From Thermoplasmata archaeon (GTDB taxonomy: Archaea > Thermoplasmatota > Thermoplasmata > Thermoplasmatales > Thermoplasmataceae), in the NCBI GenBank assembly GCA_021797025.1, contig JAKAAK010000078.1, forward strand, positions 1-11,931: a DNA stretch of 11,931 nucleotides. Reading direction: 5' to 3'. The stretch's first letter is position 1; each line of letters starts with the position of its first letter. Both the position numbers and the translations under genes were made by a program. This document shows, piece by piece, positions 1-7,165 of the stretch. The notes under the pieces are model-generated. The model was not told the origin of the DNA. It did no database searches and saw only the letters and a list, made by a program, of their open reading frames with translations.

Positions 1-554
1 TCAGCTGCAGAGGAAATTGCATTGTATGAGATTTCCCCCAGAAGATCTTTTTCAACGGATGCACTCTTGCTGTTGAGTGATGTTTTTGCCATTTTCATTA
101 ATATATCTTTATCCTTTATTGATACAGGTTTTGATATTTCGTCCAGAACCCTGCTTGCCTGTGCGGCTGCAGTTTTATATCCTTCGGTAATTACTGTGGG
201 ATGTACATTCTGCTTCACAAGTCCCTGAGCCTGGTCAAGCAATGCACCGGCTATTATCACAGCTGTTGTGGTTCCATCTCCAACATAGCTATCCTGTGTC
301 TTTGAAACCTCAACCATCATCTTTGCAGCGGGATGCTCCACATCCATTTCCTTGAGTATTGTAACCCCGTCATTTGTTATAACTATATCTCCAAGGGAAT
401 CGACAAGCATTTTGTCCATTCCCCTCGGACCGAGTGTCGATCTAATAGATGTTGCGATTGCCTTTGCAGCATCTATATTCTCGAACATTGCGTCCTTTCC
501 ACTCTCTCTTTTAGTTCCTTCTTTCAGGATAAATATGGGTTGACCACCAATCAT
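1..554 (-). CDS. thsB: Thermosome subunit, beta-type (group II chaperonin), N-terminal part
   Basis: Subunit of the cytosolic double-ring chaperonin that folds proteins in an ATP-driven cycle. Reading the minus strand from the ATG at 554 gives 184 codons plus two bases before the left edge, about a third of the usual 540-550 residues. The part seen is the N-terminal equatorial domain. It holds the nucleotide-binding loop TLGPRGMDK (residues 40-48), ITNDGVTIL (59-67) and the ATPase motif GDGTT (92-96, with Asp93). The opening [19 protein letters not shown] matches my recollection of the Thermoplasma acidophilum beta subunit almost residue for residue, which fixes the start and favours beta over alpha. 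A TATA box about 32 bases upstream implies a leader of only a few bases. Lhr lies upstream on the same strand, 101 bases away, but this gene appears to have its own promoter. The frame is intact in the part visible. Confidence 0.95.
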   Translation of the reverse strand, partial: MIGGQPIFILKEGTKRESGKDAMFENIDAAKAIATSIRSTLGPRGMDKMLVDSLGDIVITNDGVTILKEMDVEHPAAKMMVEVSKTQDSYVGDGTTTAVIIAGALLDQAQGLVKQNVHPTVITEGYKTAAAQASRVLDEISKPVSIKDKDILMKMAKTSLNSKSASVEKDLLGEISYNAISSAA

Positions 555-579
555 GATTATCAACTAAGTAAAAATAAAC

Positions 580-592
580 TTCTATATATAGT
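580..592 (-). promoter_or_regulatory. TATA box of the thermosome gene
   Basis: The minus strand reads actatatataga, with the palindromic core ctatatatag at 582-591. Its centre lies about 32 bases before the thermosome ATG. With the usual archaeal spacing of about 26 bases this puts the transcription start near 560, a leader of roughly five bases. The whole 555-655 gap is very AT-rich, so other TATA-like stretches exist (for example around 610-622). This one is chosen for its spacing. No operator was recognised. Confidence 0.55.
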
Positions 593-617
593 TTACTATA
601 TTAGGTCTAATTATATT

Positions 618-655
618 ATATGATATAAATAAATAACTGATTATATATAAAACCA
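618..655 (-). terminator. Possible T-rich terminator after the Lhr gene
   Basis: Just past the Lhr stop codon, the minus strand reads ggttttatatat and then ttatttatttatat. Archaeal termination often needs only short T-runs without a hairpin, and none is seen here. The longest run is four T, so termination may be partial, and some Lhr transcripts could continue into the thermosome gene. This is an inference from composition and position. Confidence 0.3.
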
Positions 656-3361
656 TCACCAGTACTGCCTGTTTTTGGCGAAATCAGTTTCAGCATTGAG
701 AAGCCTTTTTATAAGATCCTCCTCATGAAGGTATGATACTTCAAGTATCCTAGAAGCCATCTCCGGTCCAACCCCCCTTGCTGCCATTACCATTATTGCC
801 GTAATACCGTGTTCCCTTACAAGATGTGCATTTTTAACAAGCCTGCGCCGGGTTTTTTCATCTATCTTTTTTGATATTATTTCTTCATCATATTTGGATA
901 CAGAAGCAACAAGTCTGGAATGGCATACCGGGCACTGTATATCTGTTATATCCTTTATTTTTCTGGTTCTTTTATTTCCGCAGGATGTACAGTAAAGAAT
1001 GACCTCCTCATTCATCAGTCTCTTCTTGATCGATTCTAAAATAGTCTTTGTCGGTTTCAATGGCATGATTCTTTCCGAGTAATGTGAAAGGAATATGTTT
1101 GATGAGTCCGAAATTTTATCCTTGAGTATGAAATTTGAATCCTTCAAATTTTCCAGGTATTTTCTCAATACTTCTATATCCATGTAATCGAATATTAATT
1201 TCCTGATTGAATCCTCATAAACAACTGTATTATAATATGAATCTACTATCTTTTCGAATCTAATTCTGGTTATGTCAGCCTCATTTGTTATAATGCCGAA
1301 TTTTCGTGCTTCATATAGAAAAACATTATTGAAAAATCTTGATCGCCTGGCAGATGATTTTACATAACCATCAAGGTTATTTCTGTCAATATTCATTATC
1401 AGGGTCTTTACATCATCAGCTGAAATATTCCTGGATACACGCATGTAAATATGGTACGGAGAATAATCCATTTCTACACTTTCTCCGGTAATCGATGTGA
1501 GCAGCCCTGAAATAATCTGTGCAAGTGTGAAGTTGCCAAGACTCCCGAGCAGAACCTGTATGACTATTTCGGAATTATGAGCCTCCACTATAATTCTATT
1601 CAATGTTGCCATGTCATTTTTGTACCATTCTTCAAGAGCTTTTCTGCCATTTTTGTTTACAAAGTCGGGTATTATTTTTTCCTCACGATCAGAGGATACA
1701 CGCGAAGCAGCTTCATAGAGTACAGGAATCTCTTCTCCAGTCCAGCGGGGGGCTATAGCAGCTGTTGCAAAGGGTTCAACGTATATTTTATCGTCATCTA
1801 TCCTGATTGTCCTCCATGTATTTCCTTTCATCACAAAGTAAGACCCCGGAGAAATTTCATTTATCACATACTTCTCATCCAGGGTTCCTATAAATTTTTT
1901 ATTTATTACATCAATAACACGGTAATTTTTTTCTCCGGCTATCATTGATATATTCTCTATGAAATACTTCAGAATTGAATATCTTCTGATTATAAAATTC
2001 CCATCTATAATGATTTTCCTTGTTCTGGATAGCAATTCCAGAACAGAATAATAATCCTCGAATGTTAAATCTTTGAATGGATAGGCCCCTGTAATAACTT
2101 TGTAAAAGTAGTTATAATCTATTTTCCTGGAAAAATTCAACTCAAGCATCACCTGATTGGCAACCGTTGATAGAGAATTTCTCCTGATCATGACGTTTTC
2201 CAGCTGACCTGATTTTATATTCCCCACTATGGCCTTCGCCTCTTCCAGTTCAATCACATCGTTGCAGATTACTATACCACGTGAAATTTTTTCCAGTGAA
2301 TGACCGGCCCTGCCTATTCGCTGTATCATCTTATTAATCTGCCTGGGTGAATTGAACTGTACAACCATATCTGCAGAGCCCACATCTATGCCCAGTTCCA
2401 GCGATGAAGTGCATATGAGTGCCTTAACCCTGTTTTCCTTGAAATCGGATTCAGCAGTTTCCCTTGTTTCTTTTGAGAGTGAACCGTGATGTACCTCTAT
2501 GTCCGGGTTTTTCAGCCATAGTTTCATTCTGAATGAGATATCTTCTGCAACATACCTCCTGTTTACGAACACTATGGTTCCTGTGTTTTCCTCGACTATG
2601 GAATGAATCTTCACTATTGAACCGGCATACTGTGGGTCGCATGCCATGATTTCGGCTGTTTTCTCATCACTTTTTTCCGGCATTATTACTTGGATGTCCA
2701 TTTTTTTATCAATGACCGGTTTCAGTATTTTACATTCTTTTGATGGTGAAATGAAAAGTGCAAGTTCATCTTCATTTCTTGCCGTAGCAGATAAACCTAT
2801 AACCTGGAAATGCCCAGCAAGAATCTTTAATCGTTCCATGGCAATGGCAAACTGGGAACCACGTTCATTCTGTGCCATCTCATGGACCTCATCTACTATT
2901 ACATATTTTACATTCTTTATATGCTCCCTGAGTCGTCTCCCCATCATAAGGAGCTGCAGTGATTCCGGTGTTGTAATAAGTATCTGTGCCGGATTTTTTG
3001 ATATTTCATTTTTCTGTGCCTGGGTTATATCACTGTGCCTGACCTGTACACGCATTCCCAGTGTATTGCAGTAATCAAAAAGCCTTGATAGCATATCCCT
3101 GTTCAGGGCCCTGAGTGGGGTTATGTAAAGAAGTGCTATGGCCTGTGGTTTATCAATATATATCCTGTTCAAAATAGGTAGAACAGCAGCCTCAGTTTTT
3201 CCGGACCCCGTAGGAGATATTAAAAGCACATTTTCTCCTGAGAGTATTTCAGGTATTGCCAGTTTCTGTGCCTCTGTTGGATCCACTATACCGTTTCTGG
3301 CCACACTTTCTTTAAGTGCGGGGTCAAGCATATCAAAAACATTTCTTTTCTGTGCTGGCAT
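656..3361 (-). CDS. lhr: Lhr-type superfamily 2 helicase with C-terminal zinc ribbon
   Basis: ATP-dependent nucleic-acid helicase of the archaeal Lhr family, 901 residues. Family members translocate 3'-to-5' on single strands and unwind DNA or RNA-DNA duplexes, with roles in repair and RNA metabolism. Motifs in order: Q-like PTEAQ (28-32), Walker A SPTGSGKT (49-56), Ia TPLRALNRD (81-89), Ib TTPESL (130-135), DEVH box (157-160), SAT (191-193), IV VFVNRR (264-269), V TSSLELGIDVG (318-328), VI QRIGRAGH (347-354). After the RecA domains come a winged-helix region and the Lhr-core domain, with PRWTGEEIP near 538-546 and VFLYEARKFGI near 680-690. A CxxC pair at 791/794 and another at 810/813 form a likely zinc ribbon, followed by a helix-hairpin-helix-like GVGPEMASRIL (863-873). 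The ATG at 3361 is supported by a well-placed TATA box and no Shine-Dalgarno, so the mRNA is probably leaderless. It diverges from the MutS-like pair. Archaeal subclass (aLhr1 or aLhr2) is not assigned. Confidence 0.93.
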   Translation of the reverse strand: MPAQKRNVFDMLDPALKESVARNGIVDPTEAQKLAIPEILSGENVLLISPTGSGKTEAAVLPILNRIYIDKPQAIALLYITPLRALNRDMLSRLFDYCNTLGMRVQVRHSDITQAQKNEISKNPAQILITTPESLQLLMMGRRLREHIKNVKYVIVDEVHEMAQNERGSQFAIAMERLKILAGHFQVIGLSATARNEDELALFISPSKECKILKPVIDKKMDIQVIMPEKSDEKTAEIMACDPQYAGSIVKIHSIVEENTGTIVFVNRRYVAEDISFRMKLWLKNPDIEVHHGSLSKETRETAESDFKENRVKALICTSSLELGIDVGSADMVVQFNSPRQINKMIQRIGRAGHSLEKISRGIVICNDVIELEEAKAIVGNIKSGQLENVMIRRNSLSTVANQVMLELNFSRKIDYNYFYKVITGAYPFKDLTFEDYYSVLELLSRTRKIIIDGNFIIRRYSILKYFIENISMIAGEKNYRVIDVINKKFIGTLDEKYVINEISPGSYFVMKGNTWRTIRIDDDKIYVEPFATAAIAPRWTGEEIPVLYEAASRVSSDREEKIIPDFVNKNGRKALEEWYKNDMATLNRIIVEAHNSEIVIQVLLGSLGNFTLAQIISGLLTSITGESVEMDYSPYHIYMRVSRNISADDVKTLIMNIDRNNLDGYVKSSARRSRFFNNVFLYEARKFGIITNEADITRIRFEKIVDSYYNTVVYEDSIRKLIFDYMDIEVLRKYLENLKDSNFILKDKISDSSNIFLSHYSERIMPLKPTKTILESIKKRLMNEEVILYCTSCGNKRTRKIKDITDIQCPVCHSRLVASVSKYDEEIISKKIDEKTRRRLVKNAHLVREHGITAIMVMAARGVGPEMASRILEVSYLHEEDLIKRLLNAETDFAKNRQYW

Positions 3362-3383
3362 TGTTCTTTTCCAATAGCAGGAT

Positions 3384-3398
3384 ATTATTTAAAATATT
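3384..3398 (-). promoter_or_regulatory. TATA-like element for the Lhr gene (leaderless)
   Basis: On the minus strand this stretch reads aatattttaaataat, centred about 27-30 bases before the Lhr ATG, so transcription would start at or within a few bases of that codon. No Shine-Dalgarno lies just upstream (the sequence is ggaaaagaaca), consistent with leaderless translation. The element is nearly symmetrical and might also fire rightwards towards the MutS-like pair. Confidence 0.45.
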
Positions 3399-3431
3399 TC
3401 AGTTACAATTCTGTTTAACCGTTCCTGAAAA

Positions 3432-3440
3432 GTTTATATG
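3432..3440 (+). promoter_or_regulatory. TATA box upstream of the MutS-like pair
   Basis: The sequence gaaaagtttatatgat offers a purine-rich BRE-like stretch followed by tttatatg. Standard spacing gives a start near 3460-3463, hence a leader of about 60 bases before the TTG start at 3526. That is unusual in this window, where the other inferred promoters give leaders of almost nothing. The whole gap 3362-3525 is shared with the divergent Lhr promoter. Confidence 0.4.
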
Positions 3441-3455
3441 ATAAATAAACATCAT

Positions 3456-3525
3456 ATGCATGTGGATGGAGTTCCACTGAATGCCTCTGTGCTGATGACT
3501 CCTGAAAGAAACAGGAAGTGATATT
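3456..3525 (+). promoter_or_regulatory. Putative structured leader with a 21-codon upstream frame and Shine-Dalgarno
   Basis: This leader holds a small frame from ATG 3456 to TGA 3519-3521 (MHVDGVPLNASVLMTPERNRK), ending four bases before the TTG start of the first MutS-like gene. Two short hairpins are possible: GTGGA 3462-3466 with TCCAC 3473-3477, and TCCTG 3500-3504 with CAGGA 3512-3516. The second would partly cover the Shine-Dalgarno ggaagtg (3514-3520). Ribosomes on the small frame could open it and re-initiate downstream. The stems are only five pairs, the frame could be chance, and the predicted transcription start is near its ATG (an in-frame GTG lies at 3462). Speculative. Confidence 0.25.
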
Positions 3526-5064
3526 TTGGAGTTTGAAAGCATAATTTATAGGGAAGACCATGGAGACACAGTATTGGATGGAAAACTTGATCTCTTTAAG
3601 GATCTGGCACTGGATGATATTTTTACTGCTATTAAAGGGTATATACAAGATGCTGAAATTGAATCCATACTACACATGCCTTTAAAATCTGAAGATGATA
3701 TAAAATACAGGCAGGAAATATTCCGGGATTTGTCAAATAGCAGTGTATATAATGGAATTAAATCATTCTCAAACAGTGCTGATACCCTGCAATACAATAT
3801 AGGAAAATTGAACGAGATGGGTTCAGTGCAGAGAAACAGATGGTTTTTAGATTCTGCATATCTTTACTGCAATTCCATTATGTCACTCTTGAAATGCCTT
3901 GGCGGTGATACGATAAAATCTCATGGACTGAATAATTTCAATGAGTATTTGAAATCCTACATAGAGTCAGATGCCTTCAAACTATTAATTAAAGAATCAA
4001 GTGATAGTGAGAGAGTGATAGAATCAGTCAGGTATATGATTACTATACGGGGTACCAGGATTACTGTCAGAAGGGACGGTGAATCGGATGATTTCGGTGA
4101 CCAAGCAATAAAAATTTTTGGCCGGTTTCTTGATGGTGATCTATGTGATTTCAGTACAAATAATTCATACAGTACAGGCCATGTAGAGAATGCACTGGTA
4201 GAACTAACCTCGAGGCTTTATCCGGACCAGTTTTCAATAATAGACTCTTTCTTTGTGAATCATCAGAATTTCATCGATCCTGTAATTCAAAGATTCATGC
4301 ATGAAATAAAATTCTATTTAAAGTATATAACCTACATGCAACGATTCACTAATAAAAAGTTAAATTTTTGTATTCCTGAAATTGTTTCTTCTGACGATGA
4401 GTTTTATTCCCGAGATTCCTATGACCTTGCTCTTGCAGGAAAACTTCTTAATAACGCCAGAGTCCCTGTTACAAACAGCTTTTACATTAAATATGATTCT
4501 AGAATAATACTTGTGACTGGGCCTAACAACGGGGGTAAAACCACCTTTGCCAGGGTTTTTGGTCAGGTGTATTATCTTGCATCCCTGGGCATGCCAGTAC
4601 CAGGAAGTAGTGCAAGGCTCCAGATCCCGGATAATATATATACCCATTTTGAAAAAACAGAAAGTGTTGAAAATCCTGTTGGAAGGCTGGAGGAAGAATT
4701 GATCAGATTTCACTCTATACTAGAAATTGCTACGTCTAAAAGTGTTATTATTATAAATGAAATGCTCAGTTCCACAACCCTGAAGGACGGAATTGAAATA
4801 GGGAAGAAAATCATTGAAAATTTAAAAGAAATTGGATGCGTTGCACTCTACGTTACATTCATACATGAACTTGCATCGATTCAGGGAGTTAAAAGCTATG
4901 TTGCGCAGATAAATATTAATGACCCAGGAAAAAGAACATATAAGGTAGTTCCGCAGAAATCAAATGGAATAGCTTATGCACATGCACTTGCTGAAAAGTA
5001 TGGATTGTCTTATGAAGAGCTCACGAGGAGGATAAATAATGAAAACATATCTGAGCAGCATTAA
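3526..5064 (+). CDS. MutS-family ATPase without mismatch-recognition domain, first paralogue
   Basis: Protein of 512 residues; exact function unknown. The C-terminal third is a MutS-type ABC ATPase: Walker A GPNNGGKTT (332-340), a family stretch IYTHF (371-375) followed by GRLEEEL (386-392), Walker B VIIINE (407-412), SSTT (415-418, dimer-signature position) and a switch histidine in FIHELA (His447). About 330 residues precede it, room for lever and clamp helices only, so the DNA-mismatch-binding domain of MutS1 is absent. No Smr or KOW region follows, so it is not MutS2. Walker B has Asn411 where canonical MutS has Asp; Glu412 is kept. An N-terminal motif YRQEIFRDL (61-69) recurs in the next gene. 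The start is TTG at 3526, chosen for the ggaagtg Shine-Dalgarno and because a stop at 3496-3498 closes the frame; CTG 3502 is the only other near option. It overlaps the next gene by 26 bases, indicating co-translation and a likely heterodimer. Confidence 0.85.
   Translation: MEFESIIYREDHGDTVLDGKLDLFKDLALDDIFTAIKGYIQDAEIESILHMPLKSEDDIKYRQEIFRDLSNSSVYNGIKSFSNSADTLQYNIGKLNEMGSVQRNRWFLDSAYLYCNSIMSLLKCLGGDTIKSHGLNNFNEYLKSYIESDAFKLLIKESSDSERVIESVRYMITIRGTRITVRRDGESDDFGDQAIKIFGRFLDGDLCDFSTNNSYSTGHVENALVELTSRLYPDQFSIIDSFFVNHQNFIDPVIQRFMHEIKFYLKYITYMQRFTNKKLNFCIPEIVSSDDEFYSRDSYDLALAGKLLNNARVPVTNSFYIKYDSRIILVTGPNNGGKTTFARVFGQVYYLASLGMPVPGSSARLQIPDNIYTHFEKTESVENPVGRLEEELIRFHSILEIATSKSVIIINEMLSSTTLKDGIEIGKKIIENLKEIGCVALYVTFIHELASIQGVKSYVAQININDPGKRTYKVVPQKSNGIAYAHALAEKYGLSYEELTRRINNENISEQH
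5027..5033 (+). promoter_or_regulatory. Shine-Dalgarno for the second MutS-like gene
   Basis: GGAGGAT lies seven bases before ATG 5039 and inside the end of the first MutS-like gene. It is the strongest ribosome-binding site in the window and fixes the start of the downstream gene, as expected for an internal gene of an operon. The first genes of transcripts here mostly lack such a site. Confidence 0.75.
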
Positions 5065-6550
5065 TGGAAAAATGAGGCATGATAATATACCGTGGAATGC
5101 TGATATGATGATAAGTGACCTGGGGTTAAAACCTATATTCAATGCCATGTCAGGGGGTGATGATTTTCTTCTAAAAAATTCGATAAACTTTGTACTCAAC
5201 GGATCAATTTCCATTGATGAAATAATGTACAGACAGGAAATATTAAAGGATCTCATAAATAACGAGGAAACTGCAAGAAAAATATATAAAAACGCACTTG
5301 AGTTTACAACTAAGGCAAAGAAGCAGCTTTTCTGGTTCAGTGATAAGGATTCTTTTTCAATCCCGGCATCAACTGACATACTCCGGAAATTTGTTCTATA
5401 CACAGGAGAACTAAGGAACATAATTTTAAGACCATCGATCAGATTCCTTTCCAGAGGATTGGAAAAATTCTGCAGGATAATTTCAGAAGATTTCGGATCT
5501 GAATACATGGAAAATATTCAGAAATATCTCGATAAAGCCAATTTCAGGGACAGTGTAACACTGAGCATGGCACTTGGCCCGGGAAATTCTGGAATAGATT
5601 ACATTCTACATGAACCATTTAATGGTAAATCGGTAAAGAAGATCATGAAAGATACACTGGAAAAACACTATACGTATGTATTAAATGAAAGGGATATAAA
5701 CGGTGCAGCCGAGATTGAGGCAATAAAAAGTCGGGGATTGAGAAAAGTTGCTATCACCCTCACAATTGCGGCAAGGAATGCAATAGAATTTTACAGTGAT
5801 ATAAAGAGCGAGGTGGGCTTCTATTTGGGTGCAATCAACCTGATCAAAAAAATTAAAACAGGAAGCGGGCATATATGCTTTCCGATCCCCCGGGAGAATA
5901 AAGAGGTAACATTTACAGGGCTCTATGACCTCGGATTGCTTCTGAGCACTGATGTGAATATTGTTTCAAATTGTATGGAATCTAAAGGTACAGAGTTATT
6001 TATAATAACAGGAACCAACAGGGGAGGAAAATCAACGTTCCTGAGAAGTATGGGGCAAGCACAGCTTCTGATGCAGGCAGGTATTTTTGTTCCAGCTGAA
6101 ACATTTACTGCAAATACGGTGTCCGGCATTTACACACATTTCAAACACGAGGAGGATAGAGAACTTAACAGAGGAAAATTCGAAGACGAGCTTTCTAAGA
6201 TGAATGAAATAGTAAGTCATATAAAAAAGAATGGTATGATACTTCTTAATGAATCATTCTCTTCCACAAATACCAGGGAGGGTTCTGAAATAGCTATGGA
6301 AGTTACCAGGGCGCTTCTTGAAAATGGAATGAGAGTATTTTTTGTATCCCATTTATACGAATTTGCGTCCACAGTGGTTGAAGAGGTACATAACAAATCT
6401 TTATTCCTAGTGGCGGAAAGAACAGAAGATGGAGAACATACATATAGGATAATGCCGGGTAAACCATCCGAAACTGGGCATGGAATGGACGTTTACAGAA
6501 AAATTTTTGAAGTAGATACAAACGTGAATTTAGGCAAGTTGAATGGATAG
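5039..6550 (+). CDS. MutS-family ATPase without mismatch-recognition domain, second paralogue
   Basis: Protein of 503 residues, clearly paralogous to the gene it overlaps; exact role unknown. Walker A is GTNRGGKST (325-333), where canonical MutS has GPNMGGKST. It is followed by GIYTHF (363-368), GKFEDEL (379-385), Walker B ILLNE (401-405), SSTNT (408-412) and a switch histidine in VSHLYEF (His438). As in the partner, Walker B has Asn404-Glu405 instead of Asp-Glu. The N-terminal motif YRQEILKDL (64-72) corresponds to YRQEIFRDL of the first copy. No mismatch-binding, Smr or KOW domain is present. The start ATG 5039 is fixed by GGAGGAT seven bases upstream. The two proteins have diverged widely outside these motifs, so the duplication is old and each copy probably has its own role in one complex. 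No T-rich terminator follows, so read-through into the decarboxylase gene is possible. Confidence 0.85.
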   Translation: MKTYLSSINGKMRHDNIPWNADMMISDLGLKPIFNAMSGGDDFLLKNSINFVLNGSISIDEIMYRQEILKDLINNEETARKIYKNALEFTTKAKKQLFWFSDKDSFSIPASTDILRKFVLYTGELRNIILRPSIRFLSRGLEKFCRIISEDFGSEYMENIQKYLDKANFRDSVTLSMALGPGNSGIDYILHEPFNGKSVKKIMKDTLEKHYTYVLNERDINGAAEIEAIKSRGLRKVAITLTIAARNAIEFYSDIKSEVGFYLGAINLIKKIKTGSGHICFPIPRENKEVTFTGLYDLGLLLSTDVNIVSNCMESKGTELFIITGTNRGGKSTFLRSMGQAQLLMQAGIFVPAETFTANTVSGIYTHFKHEEDRELNRGKFEDELSKMNEIVSHIKKNGMILLNESFSSTNTREGSEIAMEVTRALLENGMRVFFVSHLYEFASTVVEEVHNKSLFLVAERTEDGEHTYRIMPGKPSETGHGMDVYRKIFEVDTNVNLGKLNG

Positions 6551-6593
6551 GTACTGGAATCATTTAAGATAAAGGCAGCCAGAACACATAAGA

Positions 6594-6607
6594 TAAATAT
6601 TTTAAAT
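6594..6607 (+). promoter_or_regulatory. TATA-like element for the arginine decarboxylase-leuS unit
   Basis: The stretch taaatattttaaat is centred about 25-28 bases before ATG 6626, so transcription would start at or next to that codon. The bases just before it (taatacacctct) contain no Shine-Dalgarno, which fits a leaderless transcript. The 75-base gap after the MutS-like pair shows nothing else recognisable. Confidence 0.5.
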
Positions 6608-6625
6608 AATTAATAATACACCTCT

Positions 6626-7165
6626 ATGTTACTTCCAAAGAAAATATTTTTCACCAGGGGAATAGGGCGCGGAGAAACACAGCTGCAATCATTCGAGAAT
6701 GCTTTAAGGGATGCTGATATCGCTGCCTATAACCTGGTAAGTGTCAGTTCAATTCTGCCGCCATATGCTGAAATCGTTGATAAATCCGAAGGTATAAAAT
6801 TACTTTCATATGGCCAGATTTTATTCACAGTCCTGGCAAGGAATTCATCCAGTGAACTTAACAGGATGATATCGGCTGCCATAGGTTTTGCAGTGCCATC
6901 CGACAGAAGCAAATGGGGATACCTCAGCGAGCATCATACATTCGGCCAGACAGAAAATGATTCAGGGCATTTTGCCGAAAAGCTTGCAGCAGAAATGCTT
7001 GCAAGTACAATGGGGCTGGATGACCACCTCAAATGGGAAGATAAAAAAAATGAGTATGTACTGGACGATAAGATACTTACAACAAAAAATATCGCTGCAA
7101 CCACAGTTGTGCTCAAGCCGGATGAATGGGCCACAGTAGTAGCAGCAGCAGTACTAGTGGTTTGA
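6626..7165 (+). CDS. pdaD: Pyruvoyl-dependent arginine decarboxylase
   Basis: Converts arginine to agmatine and CO2. In archaea agmatine feeds polyamine synthesis and is the substrate of TiaS, which makes agmatidine in the anticodon of an isoleucine tRNA. At 179 residues it is close to the usual 160-180. The key signature is VSVSSILPP (38-46). By homology with the Methanocaldococcus jannaschii enzyme, the chain cleaves itself between Ser41 and Ser42, and Ser42 becomes the pyruvoyl group. Other family features are [14 protein letters not shown] (14-27), [10 protein letters not shown] (82-91) and YLSEHH (99-104), whose Glu102 is the likely counterpart of the catalytic glutamate. The start ATG 6626 is supported by a TATA element about 27 bases upstream. 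The stop codon touches the LeuRS ATG, so the two genes are almost certainly co-transcribed. AdoMet decarboxylase is the main other pyruvoyl family but lacks this motif set. Confidence 0.92.
   Translation: MLLPKKIFFTRGIGRGETQLQSFENALRDADIAAYNLVSVSSILPPYAEIVDKSEGIKLLSYGQILFTVLARNSSSELNRMISAAIGFAVPSDRSKWGYLSEHHTFGQTENDSGHFAEKLAAEMLASTMGLDDHLKWEDKKNEYVLDDKILTTKNIAATTVVLKPDEWATVVAAAVLVV

Noticed and set aside
22..543. Plus-strand open frames near the left edge
   Set aside because: They are antisense to the thermosome, whose minus-strand reading matches chaperonin motifs throughout.
1577..1948. Plus-strand open frame of 123 codons inside the Lhr gene
   Set aside because: It is antisense to a well-supported helicase, has no recognisable domain or promoter, and its composition reflects the complementary strand.
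2646..3074. Plus-strand open frame of 142 codons opposite the helicase motor domains
   Set aside because: Fully antisense to conserved helicase motifs; the Ser/Ile/Phe-rich translation is typical of a shadow frame.
3423..3507. Eight-base direct repeat tcctgaaa at 3423 and 3500
   Set aside because: Too short and found only twice in an AT-rich region, so chance is the likelier explanation than an operator.
4960..5508. Minus-strand open frame of 182 codons across the junction of the MutS-like genes
   Set aside because: Long for a shadow, but it lies opposite two genes with clear family motifs, lacks a ribosome-binding site and shows no known domain.
3526..6550. Idea that the MutS-like pair is one gene split by a frameshift
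   Set aside because: Each frame carries its own complete N-terminal region and ATPase domain, and the second has a strong ribosome-binding site.
7134..7160. Short repetitive gta/gca run at the end of the decarboxylase gene
   Set aside because: It simply encodes the hydrophobic C-terminal stretch VVAAAVLVV, a normal end for this fold, and shows no sign of repeat expansion.
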